Made by a program: the position numbers and the translations under genes
NCBI GenBank assembly: GCA_018266395.1
Contig: JAFEAM010000017.1
Location: 178,321-242,320 of the forward strand
Source of the DNA: Bacteroidota bacterium
GTDB taxonomy: Bacteria; Bacteroidota; Bacteroidia; Cytophagales; Cyclobacteriaceae
Length of the DNA stretch: 64,000 nucleotides
Direction: 5' to 3'
Notes under the pieces: model-generated
Seen by the model: only the letters and a program-made list of their open reading frames with translations
Database searches by the model: none
What the model was told of the DNA's origin: nothing
Shown: positions 50,778 to 59,048 of the stretch, in pieces
Layout of the letters: each line of letters opens with the position of its first letter
Position numbering within the stretch: position 1 is the first letter of the stretch

Positions 50778-53009
50778 TCAATTTACTGTAAGCCTGACAC
50801 CAAGAAATGCTTTTGCGCCCTGAAGGGGAGCATAATTGTAGCTCGTATCGAACGTATACCCATATGGGTTATTGACTGTAATGTTCTTGTCGAAGGGATC
50901 AAAGGGCCGGAGTAGCGGGTCTGCCGGGATGAAATTGAAGAGGTTCTTCACACCACCATAAATCTCCCAGCGGGAAGAAAAGGAACGGGTCAATTGTAAA
51001 TTGACGAGTGCATACCATGGAGACATTGCAGGCCGATAATCATTTGGAACAACCGGAAGATGCATGGGTCCATTGATTTTTCCATTAAGGTCGATGGACA
51101 GATGAAGAGGTTCCCATGTATAGCTTGCGCTGAAGGTTCCCGAAAAGGCCGGGGCATATAGTTGGGGAATTTTGTTATCAGTGTATCCACGATCTATGCG
51201 ATAAACATCCATAAGGGTAATGCCTGACAATAGTTTAAACCCTGATGAGAAGGAGAGGTCGGTGTTCAATGTCAGCCCCTGAGAGATCGCATAGCCGTTG
51301 AGATTGTCATAAATGATCAGATTGGGATCCGTATTGAAATCTCCAACAATCTTGTTGGTAAAATAGGTGTAGAAGAGGCTGCCATCAACATTGAGAATAC
51401 CGTTGGGCAGATCAATGGTCTTGGAGTAGTTGGCGTTGATATTCCAGGATCGTTCCGGCTTGAGGTCATTGCGGATGACCACCGTTCGCGCGCCTGTCAA
51501 AGCTGCATGGTCTTCAGTGAAGAGATTAATGACCCGGTAGCCGCTCCCTGCTGTAAGCCGGAAAGTGCCCAGACTGGGAGATCCATATTTGAGGCTTAGC
51601 CTCTCTGTGAAAATGTTTCCATGGATATTGTGATGATCATACCGTACGCCCCCCAGGAGTGTTAGATTCGGATTTACATTCATTTCATCCTGTATAAATA
51701 ATCCGGGCAAATAAGTTAGAGAAGGCTGATTGGCTCCGGAGACCGTGGCTGTTCCTGCAGTGTTGTCGTCATAATAGACGTACCGGAAAGGCAGACCGGC
51801 CAGCCAATCGTGTTTGCCTGCGGTGCCTTTCCACCGTGCCTGGAGAAAGGCTACCTGTTGATGCCCGTCATACTTTACCTTTCCGTAATAGGAATCCTGA
51901 TGATGATCATTAAAAGAGTAATCCAGTTGCATTGACCCATCCCTCGTCAAGGATTGATTGCCTATAAGCTCAACGCGATCTGTAAGAATGGATTCCCCGT
52001 AATATATGTCTGTTCCCCGGTAGGCCGGGGTCCATTGCAACTCACCTCCCCAGCGGTTTTCATGAACATAGCGCATAGCCACACTTCCATTTCTTCCTGA
52101 TGGCCATTCATAGGCCCACTTGTTAAAAAGAGAGACCCGTTCCTGAAGCGTGACATCGGTGAAATTATCTCCATTGATGTCAATGGGGCGGGAATAATTA
52201 AAGTAATTGAGTCCAAGCAGACTGTTGACTTTCTTTATCTTAAAAGCGGTACTTATGTCTGCGTTGTATTCACCCAGGCTTGTGCCAAATACATCTGCCT
52301 TAAATGCGGGGGAGGACCATGGCTCTTTGGTAATAATGTTGATGACGCCTGCAACTGCTTCGGAGCCATAAAGCGTTGATGCCGGGCCTTTCACAATCTC
52401 CATTCTCTTCACTAGACTGTTGGGAATCCCGGATAATCCGTAAACGGTGGATAAGCTGCTGACGATGGGCATGCCGTCAATCAGGATCATCGTGTAGGGA
52501 CCTTCAAGGCCATTGATGTGAATGTCGCCGGTGTTGCAGACGTTGCAGTTGATCTGGGGCTGCACCCCATTGACGATCGCCAGAGATTCAAAGATATTGG
52601 GTGTCGGGTTTTTCCTGAAGAAAGAGGGACTGTACACTTCAACCGGAATGGGCGATGCCAGTTTCGTCACCTCCCGCATGGTGCCGGTCACCACTACTGC
52701 GTCCAGCTGCGAAACGTCCTCCTTCAAGCCGATTTCAACTTCCGTGGTTCTGCCCGCCGCAACTTGGACGGTCACGGTTGAGGGAAAGTATCCAATTGAG
52801 GAAGTGTGAAGGGTATGATGGCCCGGGAGCACTCTGGCTATGGTGAATCTTCCTAGTGTATCGGTGATGGCAACTGCCTGCTGACGGTCAAGTTGAACGT
52901 GAGCGAAGGGTATCGGTTGGCCCTCACTGCGGACTACTCCATGAATACTGCCTGGCTGGGCAAAGCACGGAATGGACATCAGCCATAACAGAAACAAGCG
53001 GGGCGTCAT
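50778..53009 (-). CDS. TonB-dependent receptor with carboxypeptidase-like N-terminal domain
   Basis: A 743-residue outer-membrane receptor with a signal peptide (FLLWLMSIPCFAQPGS). A carboxypeptidase-regulatory-like beta-sandwich (about 20-105; GVVRSEGQPIPFAHVQLD) leads to the TonB-box region LDAVVVTGTMREV. The plug domain (about 115-225) contains the unusual INCNVCNTGDIHINGLEG with a CxxC pair, then ILIDGMPIVSSLSTVYG and VKGPASTLYGSEAVAGVI. The barrel fills the rest. The CxxC plug and a palindrome at its promoter suggest a metal-linked substrate such as a metal complex, but this is inference. The btuB riboswitch starts about 60 bases after its stop. Confidence 0.92.
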   Translation of the reverse strand: MTPRLFLLWLMSIPCFAQPGSIHGVVRSEGQPIPFAHVQLDRQQAVAITDTLGRFTIARVLPGHHTLHTSSIGYFPSTVTVQVAAGRTTEVEIGLKEDVSQLDAVVVTGTMREVTKLASPIPVEVYSPSFFRKNPTPNIFESLAIVNGVQPQINCNVCNTGDIHINGLEGPYTMILIDGMPIVSSLSTVYGLSGIPNSLVKRMEIVKGPASTLYGSEAVAGVINIITKEPWSSPAFKADVFGTSLGEYNADISTAFKIKKVNSLLGLNYFNYSRPIDINGDNFTDVTLQERVSLFNKWAYEWPSGRNGSVAMRYVHENRWGGELQWTPAYRGTDIYYGESILTDRVELIGNQSLTRDGSMQLDYSFNDHHQDSYYGKVKYDGHQQVAFLQARWKGTAGKHDWLAGLPFRYVYYDDNTAGTATVSGANQPSLTYLPGLFIQDEMNVNPNLTLLGGVRYDHHNIHGNIFTERLSLKYGSPSLGTFRLTAGSGYRVINLFTEDHAALTGARTVVIRNDLKPERSWNINANYSKTIDLPNGILNVDGSLFYTYFTNKIVGDFNTDPNLIIYDNLNGYAISQGLTLNTDLSFSSGFKLLSGITLMDVYRIDRGYTDNKIPQLYAPAFSGTFSASYTWEPLHLSIDLNGKINGPMHLPVVPNDYRPAMSPWYALVNLQLTRSFSSRWEIYGGVKNLFNFIPADPLLRPFDPFDKNITVNNPYGYTFDTSYNYAPLQGAKAFLGVRLTVN

Positions 53010-53027
53010 GCCGGGTATTTAGGAATA

Positions 53028-53035
53028 CAAAAATA
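53028..53035 (-). promoter_or_regulatory. -7 promoter element for the TonB-dependent receptor
   Basis: Minus-strand TATTTTTG matches TAnnTTTG exactly, 18 bases before the ATG at 53009. Confidence 0.6.
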
Positions 53036-53039
53036 AAAA

Positions 53040-53055
53040 TTTAGGTAAATCTAAA
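53040..53055. promoter_or_regulatory. Palindromic operator-like site TTTAG-N6-CTAAA
   Basis: TTTAGGTAAATCTAAA has perfect five-base arms and lies just upstream of the -7 element, between it and the -33 position of the receptor promoter. A bound repressor would block transcription. The arms resemble operators of DtxR/MntR-type metal-dependent repressors. No regulator gene of that kind is in the window, so the assignment is tentative. Confidence 0.4.
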
Positions 53056-53066
53056 AAATGAATAAC

Positions 53067-53091
53067 AAAAAAACCTGTCGTTTCCGGCAGG
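53067..53091 (-). terminator. Intrinsic terminator of the leftward four-gene run
   Basis: On the minus strand CCTGCCG-GAAA-CGACAGG (one G-T pair) is followed by a run of seven T. It lies 30 bases after the stop codon at 53121. Confidence 0.85.
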
Positions 53092-53120
53092 CTTCTTTCT
53101 TAAGATTTGGCTGAAAATAT

Positions 53121-54332
53121 CTATCGGTTGGGTCCTATCGGTGCCTTCTTCGCCAGCATATAATTATGTTTGGAAGAACCGTAGTGATATCCAAGGTTGA
53201 ACGGCAGAGGGACCCGCCCTGGTGCTGCTTTGAAGGCTGAATCCAGGTCGGGCTGGTAACGCGATTCAAAAAGCTTGATGGGCTTTATGTACTCGCCATA
53301 GAACTGCATATCCCAACCCATTTTGGAGGCAAACTCCTTGTACGGGATTCCGGTATCATCCTGAAAGACCGTTTGAGAGTTGTCGGTGATGAGCCGCTTG
53401 ATCTCGGTGAACGTCTCCCGGTGCATCAGATAGGAGGCCGACTTGATAAAAGTATTGAAAGGCTTCTTCTTCGCCAGAAACTTGCCGAACTCAGGTCTTT
53501 TCTTCAGATCATCATTAATAACATTCTGGCTGAAGTAGTAGAGTTGTTTGAACTGAAGTGTTTCACGGTCCCTGAAATCAACTCTAACTCCTTTCACCCG
53601 CCGCCCTTTCTTTTTATTCAGCTCTTCCATTGAGGTGAACACCGGTTGACCCTCGGGATCGAGATATAGAAATTGTTTTCCAACCAGTTCATGATTTGTG
53701 CGCTCCAGGAAGAAGATAATCAAAGGAAGTACCCCCCTGACTTTCTTGAAATCCTGGCGCATATTGTTGGTCTCAAAGAAGCTTTTGCGAAAGACATCAC
53801 GAAGGGAGTGTCCAAGGCTGTCAAGAAATTCCTTGCGGCCTGCCTCGGTCAGGGTGTCAAGCGGATCGATATCGGCGATAGGTTCCAGGCCCACAAGCGT
53901 ATAGCTTGGAGCTGATGGAAAAAGATAGTTTGCATGCAGGTAATCCGGTCCTGAAAAAGGATAGAAGAGGCTGAGTTTGGTGTCAATTCTTGCGCCGAGG
54001 TTCTCAGGCTCCCAGGATTCAATCTTGCCCAGGCGCTCACGGTACAGGCGGTTCCAGTTTGAATCGGTGGTGGACTTGTATTCTCTCCAGCTCTTTTCCT
54101 TTTCCAGGGCGCTGAATCTTCCGGAGTCAATCTGGTCCATGCCGGCCATGAATCTGCCAAGCGCATCCAGCTGCTTGTCATGCCTCAAGGTATCTGGCGG
54201 ATTGAGGTGGGGAACGGTGTTGGTGTCGGTGTCTACAACAATAGAATCAGTCGTATGAGATGTGCTGTCCTTCCTCGTGGAGCAGGCTGCCAGCAGGAGA
54301 AGGACCGGCAGCAAATAGAACCTGGTTTTCAA
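53121..54332 (-). CDS. Conserved Bacteroidota lipoprotein of unknown function
   Basis: A 403-residue protein with a lipoprotein signal (FYLLPVLLLLAACSTRKD). A Thr/Asp-rich linker follows to about residue 50, then a mainly helical, charged body with no motif I recognise. Aromatic-rich stretches such as LSLFYPFSGPDYLHANYLF and the Asn/Arg-rich end KHNYMLAKKAPIGPNR are distinctive. The protein should sit at the outer or inner membrane surface. Its ATG overlaps the APC permease stop codon by four bases, so the two are coupled. A terminator follows. Confidence 0.8.
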   Translation of the reverse strand: MKTRFYLLPVLLLLAACSTRKDSTSHTTDSIVVDTDTNTVPHLNPPDTLRHDKQLDALGRFMAGMDQIDSGRFSALEKEKSWREYKSTTDSNWNRLYRERLGKIESWEPENLGARIDTKLSLFYPFSGPDYLHANYLFPSAPSYTLVGLEPIADIDPLDTLTEAGRKEFLDSLGHSLRDVFRKSFFETNNMRQDFKKVRGVLPLIIFFLERTNHELVGKQFLYLDPEGQPVFTSMEELNKKKGRRVKGVRVDFRDRETLQFKQLYYFSQNVINDDLKKRPEFGKFLAKKKPFNTFIKSASYLMHRETFTEIKRLITDNSQTVFQDDTGIPYKEFASKMGWDMQFYGEYIKPIKLFESRYQPDLDSAFKAAPGRVPLPFNLGYHYGSSKHNYMLAKKAPIGPNR

Positions 54333-55627
54333 GTAGCTTGTTTTTTGGCGGCGCTAAAATAATAAAGGATTAGACCCGGAACTATGGTAGCCAATGAATA
54401 GAAGATGATTTTGGGATCCTCCCGGAACATGTAATAGATCATCCAGCCCGTAACCACAATAAAGATGAGCGGGGGAAGCGGGTAGAGCGGGGTTCTGAAT
54501 GGGCGATCCGCAAAACGCTTACGCAGGAAGAAGATTCCGATAACAGTAAGAAGCGAAAAGATGGAAAGACAGATTGATATGTATTGGATGATTTCCTTGA
54601 ATGAACTAACCATTACCAGAAAAACGGACCATGCCGCCTGGATCAGGATGGCGATCCAGGGCATATTGTTTCGATTGGCAGCCGACAGCGGTTTCAGTCT
54701 TGGGTAATCTTCCCCCATCGCCTCCATAACCCTCGGCCCCGCGATGGTCATGGCGCTCAGGGTCGAAAGCAGGGCCATGCTGAACAACCCCGAAAATATT
54801 TTGCCAATCTCCGGACCGAATAGTTTGATGGCAACGACATTGCCAATATCACTTTGTCCGTCAAGTTCGTGGTAAGTGGCCACATACAGGAACATGGAAT
54901 TGAGAGCGAGGTAGACGATTACCACAACTGCCGTCCCAATCAATAGGGCCCGCGGGAGATTCTTTACTGGGTTTTCAAGGTTCCCGGCGATGTAAGCTGC
55001 TGCATTCCATCCGGTATAGGCATACACTACAAAGACGAGCGATACGGCAAACCCGGGTGACAGGAGCAATTCGAGATCACCGGACTGCGGCAGAAAAGTG
55101 ATTCCCGACAATGAGGTCTCATTCGCAAAAAAAGGTGCGATGCAGAAAAAGGTGATGAGAAAAAGTTTCAGACTTGTCAGTACATTCTGGGCCGCACCGC
55201 CGGTTTTTACGCCCATCAGATGCACACCTGAAATCAGGAGAATGGCCGTTGTTGCAACCAATTTCTCAGGAAGATGAAATAATTCAAACGAATAGGATCC
55301 GATGGCCAGCGCCACCGCGGAGATGGCCCCAGCAAAACCCACGGCCGTACTCATCCACCCGCTGAGAAATCCGAGAAGAGGGTGGAAGATTTTTCCCAGA
55401 TAGAGATACTCACCTCCAGACCGCTGAAGGGTAGTCGCGATCTCAGCGTAGGTTAAGGCACCGCATAATGCGACGACTCCGCCGAGGGTCCAGAGCGTGA
55501 TAATAACAAAACCGGAAGGAAGGGGACCGACCTGGAAACCCAGCGAGGTAAATACGCCCGTGCCGATCATGTTGGCGATGACCAGGGTAATACCAACCGT
55601 CAATGTATATTTAGTGGGTGCTTCCAT
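54329..55627 (-). CDS. APC-superfamily amino acid permease
   Basis: A 432-residue protein with about 12 membrane helices. The first-helix motif reads ANMIGTGVFTSLGFQVG, TM3 has YAEIATTLQRSGGEYLYLGK, and TM6 has YTGWNAAAYIAGNLENPVKN, as in the amino acid/polyamine exchanger family. It is shorter than the other APC protein in the window and clearly a different branch. Substrate unknown. It overlaps the lipoprotein gene downstream by four bases and lies 54 bases after the patatin gene on the same strand. Confidence 0.92.
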   Translation of the reverse strand: MEAPTKYTLTVGITLVIANMIGTGVFTSLGFQVGPLPSGFVIITLWTLGGVVALCGALTYAEIATTLQRSGGEYLYLGKIFHPLLGFLSGWMSTAVGFAGAISAVALAIGSYSFELFHLPEKLVATTAILLISGVHLMGVKTGGAAQNVLTSLKLFLITFFCIAPFFANETSLSGITFLPQSGDLELLLSPGFAVSLVFVVYAYTGWNAAAYIAGNLENPVKNLPRALLIGTAVVVIVYLALNSMFLYVATYHELDGQSDIGNVVAIKLFGPEIGKIFSGLFSMALLSTLSAMTIAGPRVMEAMGEDYPRLKPLSAANRNNMPWIAILIQAAWSVFLVMVSSFKEIIQYISICLSIFSLLTVIGIFFLRKRFADRPFRTPLYPLPPLIFIVVTGWMIYYMFREDPKIIFYSLATIVPGLILYYFSAAKKQAT

Positions 55628-55681
55628 TGGCTATAAGAAGGCGAGAAGTTGAGAATAATTTTCTGTCTTATGAAATGCGCT

Positions 55682-57943
55682 TCAGAATGTGAAGCCCATG
55701 TTTACGTATCCTTTGAACTGATTGGTTTTGTCGTTGTACATCAGCGTAATTTCAAATGGTCCGATGGGAGACCGGTACCCGGCTGAAAGACCATAGCCAC
55801 TGAGAAGGTTGCCGGTTGTCAATTGATCAAGTTGTTTGTCAAGGAAATCAATCAGCCCCACATTGCCTCTCACCGTCGCCAGCAGGTTGGGGTAGGGCTC
55901 AAACTGTACACCTGCCAGAAATGCTGCAATGCTCCGGGTGTTCCCCTGGTTTTCGGTGAGCCCTACAAACGGAATCTGGTTGCGGATGAAATCATTAATC
56001 CCACCCACTGAATAGAAATTCAGGAAAGCCTGCTGGTAATTGAAGTTGATCCCGCTGTTCACCTGTGCCATCAGGGTCCATTTGTTGTTTAGCGCAAAGT
56101 AGCGTCCAGCTTTCACTTTCAATTGTTCATAAGAGTGAAAGTTGACATTAAGCGTGTCGGAGGAAAATCCAATTCCTTCTGAAATAAAAGTATAATCAGG
56201 CCGCTGGTTGAAGACTATGCCGGCCTGGATATCGACATAAGAGCCCTCCCTTGGAAATACCTTCAGATCAAGTGTGTTCTGTTGATAATACACGTAGGCA
56301 TTCCAATAATCATTGGTACCACGGAATTCTGCTGTAGGTGAAAGCTTGGGTGTGAGGCCTAACCATTCGTGCATGATGCCGGCACCTACCATGGCTTTTG
56401 TTCCGAGCAGCCGGTAGAGCCTGAAATCGAGGTTTGTGTAATCGCTTTTATAGTCCGCTACCTGCTCGTAATCTGAATACAAAGGGAATCGGAAGTTTTC
56501 ATGATAGAAGGATATCAATGAACCCCACCTTTCCCGACGGCCGAAGGACTGATCGTATCGGGCAAGAACACGGAAGTTGGAGCTCCAATTCACCTTGACG
56601 AAGGTTTTGGAGCGATTGAACAGCAGATTTCTTTTCGCAAGTGTGGTTATGAGCGCAACGTCAGTGTAGGAGTGGAAATGAAGCCCCACTTTCAAAGTGG
56701 TCGGAGCATTCTCCAAAGCTTCGCAGTTCAGTTTGGCGTGATTTTCTGCTGTAGGCTCGACAAAATAAGCGAGCCTTCTGAAAGAACCCGTGGCAAATGC
56801 CTTCCTGGCCGCCATGGATAGTTCGCGGGCCCCCGCCGCCTTTCCCGTTTCGAGGCCGAGTTTACCCGTAAAGTCCTTCATGTTGATGGTCTTGAGGCCG
56901 GTTGCAGTAATCTCGTCAATAACAACCTTGTCGGTTTTAGGCAGGCGGTCTGCCAAAGGCACTGCATCGGGATACCTGGCACGAAGTGAGTCCGCGATCT
57001 TCTTGAAGTGGGGGTAGTACTTCCTGCCCATTTCATTGCCAATCCAAAGCAGACTGTCAACCTGATCAAAACTCGCTGCCGAGAAGTTGTCCAGCGGAGG
57101 TTCAATCAGCAGATTGGTAAGTTTTCGTTCCTGGATGAAGTCCTCTGCATCTTTGTAAAATCCGATTTGGTAGAGAATATCGATCGCTGAGTTGAGTTTA
57201 TCGGCGGGCATAAGGGGCGGTGAAAGGAGTACACCAATTACATAGTCGGCTCCCATGCTCTTTGCATCCCGTACCGGGAAGTTCCGAACAACACCGCCGT
57301 CCACCAGTTTCGTGTCATTGTAGGGAACGGCTGAAAATATGGAAGGTATGGCCATACTGGCGCGTATGGCTTTAACGATTTCGCCCTCTTTGAAAATCAC
57401 AGGTTTGCCCGTGGCCACGTCGGTTGCCACACACCGAAACGGAATACTGAATTTGGAGAAATCCTTGACGTTGTGCACCGGGTAGAACAACTCCCCGAAA
57501 GTGAGCCAGATTTCTTCCGCTTCAATCAGACCCGTGTAAAACCTTGCTTTACCATTCTCAAAAGGCACTTCAAGAGCATAATTTCCGAACTCTCGTTTTT
57601 CATTCATGTTCACCATACTAATCGGCGGGCGATTGGAAAACATGCTGCTCCAGTCAAGCTTCCTTGCTATCTTCTCAATATCCTTCCCGGAATAGCCAAC
57701 AGCGTACAGCGCCCCGATAATGCTGCCCATGCTGGTGCCTGTGACCATGTCAATTTTGAGGCCCGCACTGTCTATGGCTTTCAGAATTCCGACATGGGCA
57801 AGTCCCTTGGCGCCGCCGCCACTGAGTGTGAGCCCGATCTTTGGCCTGATGTCCTGTGCCTGAGTACAGAGGATCAACAGGAAAGCCCCAAGGGTCAGGA
57901 GTGTTCTATGCGCAATCGACCTAAGACAGAAGAATGTGTACAT
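55682..57943 (-). CDS. Patatin-like phospholipase with outer-membrane barrel (PlpD-like)
   Basis: A 753-residue protein. A signal peptide (TLLTLGAFLLILCTQAQD) precedes the patatin domain (about 35-235) with the anion hole LSGGGAKGLAHVGIL, the nucleophile GTSMGSIIGALYAVG and the catalytic Asp in LVDGGVVRNFPV. A POTRA-like linker (about 350-420) leads to a C-terminal BamA/Omp85-type beta-barrel that ends YVNMGFTF. This is type Vd-like secretion architecture. The lipase should hydrolyse phospholipid or acylglycerol at the cell surface. It is five bases after the PhoD-like gene, forming an operon. Confidence 0.93.
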   Translation of the reverse strand: MYTFFCLRSIAHRTLLTLGAFLLILCTQAQDIRPKIGLTLSGGGAKGLAHVGILKAIDSAGLKIDMVTGTSMGSIIGALYAVGYSGKDIEKIARKLDWSSMFSNRPPISMVNMNEKREFGNYALEVPFENGKARFYTGLIEAEEIWLTFGELFYPVHNVKDFSKFSIPFRCVATDVATGKPVIFKEGEIVKAIRASMAIPSIFSAVPYNDTKLVDGGVVRNFPVRDAKSMGADYVIGVLLSPPLMPADKLNSAIDILYQIGFYKDAEDFIQERKLTNLLIEPPLDNFSAASFDQVDSLLWIGNEMGRKYYPHFKKIADSLRARYPDAVPLADRLPKTDKVVIDEITATGLKTINMKDFTGKLGLETGKAAGARELSMAARKAFATGSFRRLAYFVEPTAENHAKLNCEALENAPTTLKVGLHFHSYTDVALITTLAKRNLLFNRSKTFVKVNWSSNFRVLARYDQSFGRRERWGSLISFYHENFRFPLYSDYEQVADYKSDYTNLDFRLYRLLGTKAMVGAGIMHEWLGLTPKLSPTAEFRGTNDYWNAYVYYQQNTLDLKVFPREGSYVDIQAGIVFNQRPDYTFISEGIGFSSDTLNVNFHSYEQLKVKAGRYFALNNKWTLMAQVNSGINFNYQQAFLNFYSVGGINDFIRNQIPFVGLTENQGNTRSIAAFLAGVQFEPYPNLLATVRGNVGLIDFLDKQLDQLTTGNLLSGYGLSAGYRSPIGPFEITLMYNDKTNQFKGYVNMGFTF

Positions 57944-57948
57944 TGACT

Positions 57949-58965
57949 TTATTTCGCCAGTATTTTTTCAAGCACTTCTCCTGTTGGTCCATGAATCTCC
58001 ATTGTGACGACCGGCTCCTTGCCTGACCAGTCGATCAGGAGCATTCCGAAATTCTTTGCAATTACCATTTTGCCAACCCTGTGTTCATTAGGTTCGGTCA
58101 ATGTTTTGTAAGCCCACGTGTGGGTGAGACCGCTCGAGGTGAAGTCAAACAGTGGATTCGGAAGACCGTCAACAGTCATGCGGGAAAATTCAGCCATGTG
58201 CCGGTCGCCGGAGAGTATAATCGGTTGGGATGGCTTAAGCCTTGCGAGAAGGCTGAGCAGCCGTTGCCTGGACTTAGGGAAGTTGCCCCATTTTTCATTG
58301 GTGTGTTCGTTTGAAATGAACTGCACGCCCGATCCTATCAGGTGAATGGCCGCATCGGAGTTCGTCAGCTCCTTTTCCAGCCACTCCCATTGCACCTCAC
58401 CAAGGATGTCCCCATCCGGATTGACTTCATATTTCCTTCCCTTGACCGTAGACTTGATAAGCGTATCGCGGAAGGCGCGAGTGTCCAACAGGATGATTTT
58501 AATCTTTTGCCGGCCTTTTCCATAGGTATAGCTGCTGTAAACTCCTTCGTGCTTTCGCACCGGATCATCTGCCGGGACATCAAGAAAGCGGAGCAATTCT
58601 TCTTTGCTTTCCTTCTTGCGTGAATAATATTTGCCGCCGTCATTTTGTCCGTAGTCATGGTCGTCCCAGATGCCAATGACAGGGCATGTATTGATGAGTT
58701 GAAGGTAATCCGGATTATGCTTCTGTTTGTCATAGTAAGACCTCATGAGTTTCGGATCATGGGTATCTGCATAGATGTTGTCACCCAACCAGATCCACAG
58801 CTGAGGATTTAGTGCAGTGACTGCTTTCCAGATCTGGGCAGAGTCCTGCTTGCTGCAGGATCCAAAGGCAATTCGGGTAAGAGTATTAGAGGAGGGACCC
58901 TGCGCGTATGTAACAGAAGGTGCAAACAGCAGGAAAGCAAGAAGGTAATGGGTTGTAGCACGCAT
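57949..58965 (-). CDS. Secreted PhoD-like alkaline phosphatase D family protein
   Basis: A 338-residue metallophosphoesterase with a signal peptide (LLAFLLFAPSVTYAQGP). Metal-site motifs are RIAFGSCSKQD, WLGDNIYADTHD, GIWDDHDYGQNDGG and the late LSGDRHMAEF. It lacks the N-terminal PhoD domain of the Bacillus enzyme, as do most Bacteroidota homologues. It should cleave phosphodiesters or phosphomonoesters in the periplasm. It starts the run of four genes that includes the phospholipase, so phospholipid breakdown and phosphate scavenging may be combined. A -7-like element lies only three bases upstream of the ATG. Confidence 0.92.
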   Translation of the reverse strand: MRATTHYLLAFLLFAPSVTYAQGPSSNTLTRIAFGSCSKQDSAQIWKAVTALNPQLWIWLGDNIYADTHDPKLMRSYYDKQKHNPDYLQLINTCPVIGIWDDHDYGQNDGGKYYSRKKESKEELLRFLDVPADDPVRKHEGVYSSYTYGKGRQKIKIILLDTRAFRDTLIKSTVKGRKYEVNPDGDILGEVQWEWLEKELTNSDAAIHLIGSGVQFISNEHTNEKWGNFPKSRQRLLSLLARLKPSQPIILSGDRHMAEFSRMTVDGLPNPLFDFTSSGLTHTWAYKTLTEPNEHRVGKMVIAKNFGMLLIDWSGKEPVVTMEIHGPTGEVLEKILAK

Positions 58966-58968
58966 TCA

Positions 58969-58976
58969 CAAATTTA
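58969..58976 (-). promoter_or_regulatory. -7 promoter-like element abutting the PhoD-like start
   Basis: Minus-strand TAAATTTG matches TAnnTTTG exactly but ends only three bases before the ATG at 58965. If used, the message would be leaderless. It could also be a chance match. Confidence 0.4.
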
Positions 58977-59048
58977 AGATACAATGCGGTATGTAATACG
59001 CTTTGATATTGGGGAAACGGCTATTTACCTTAACGGGATAATTATTCC

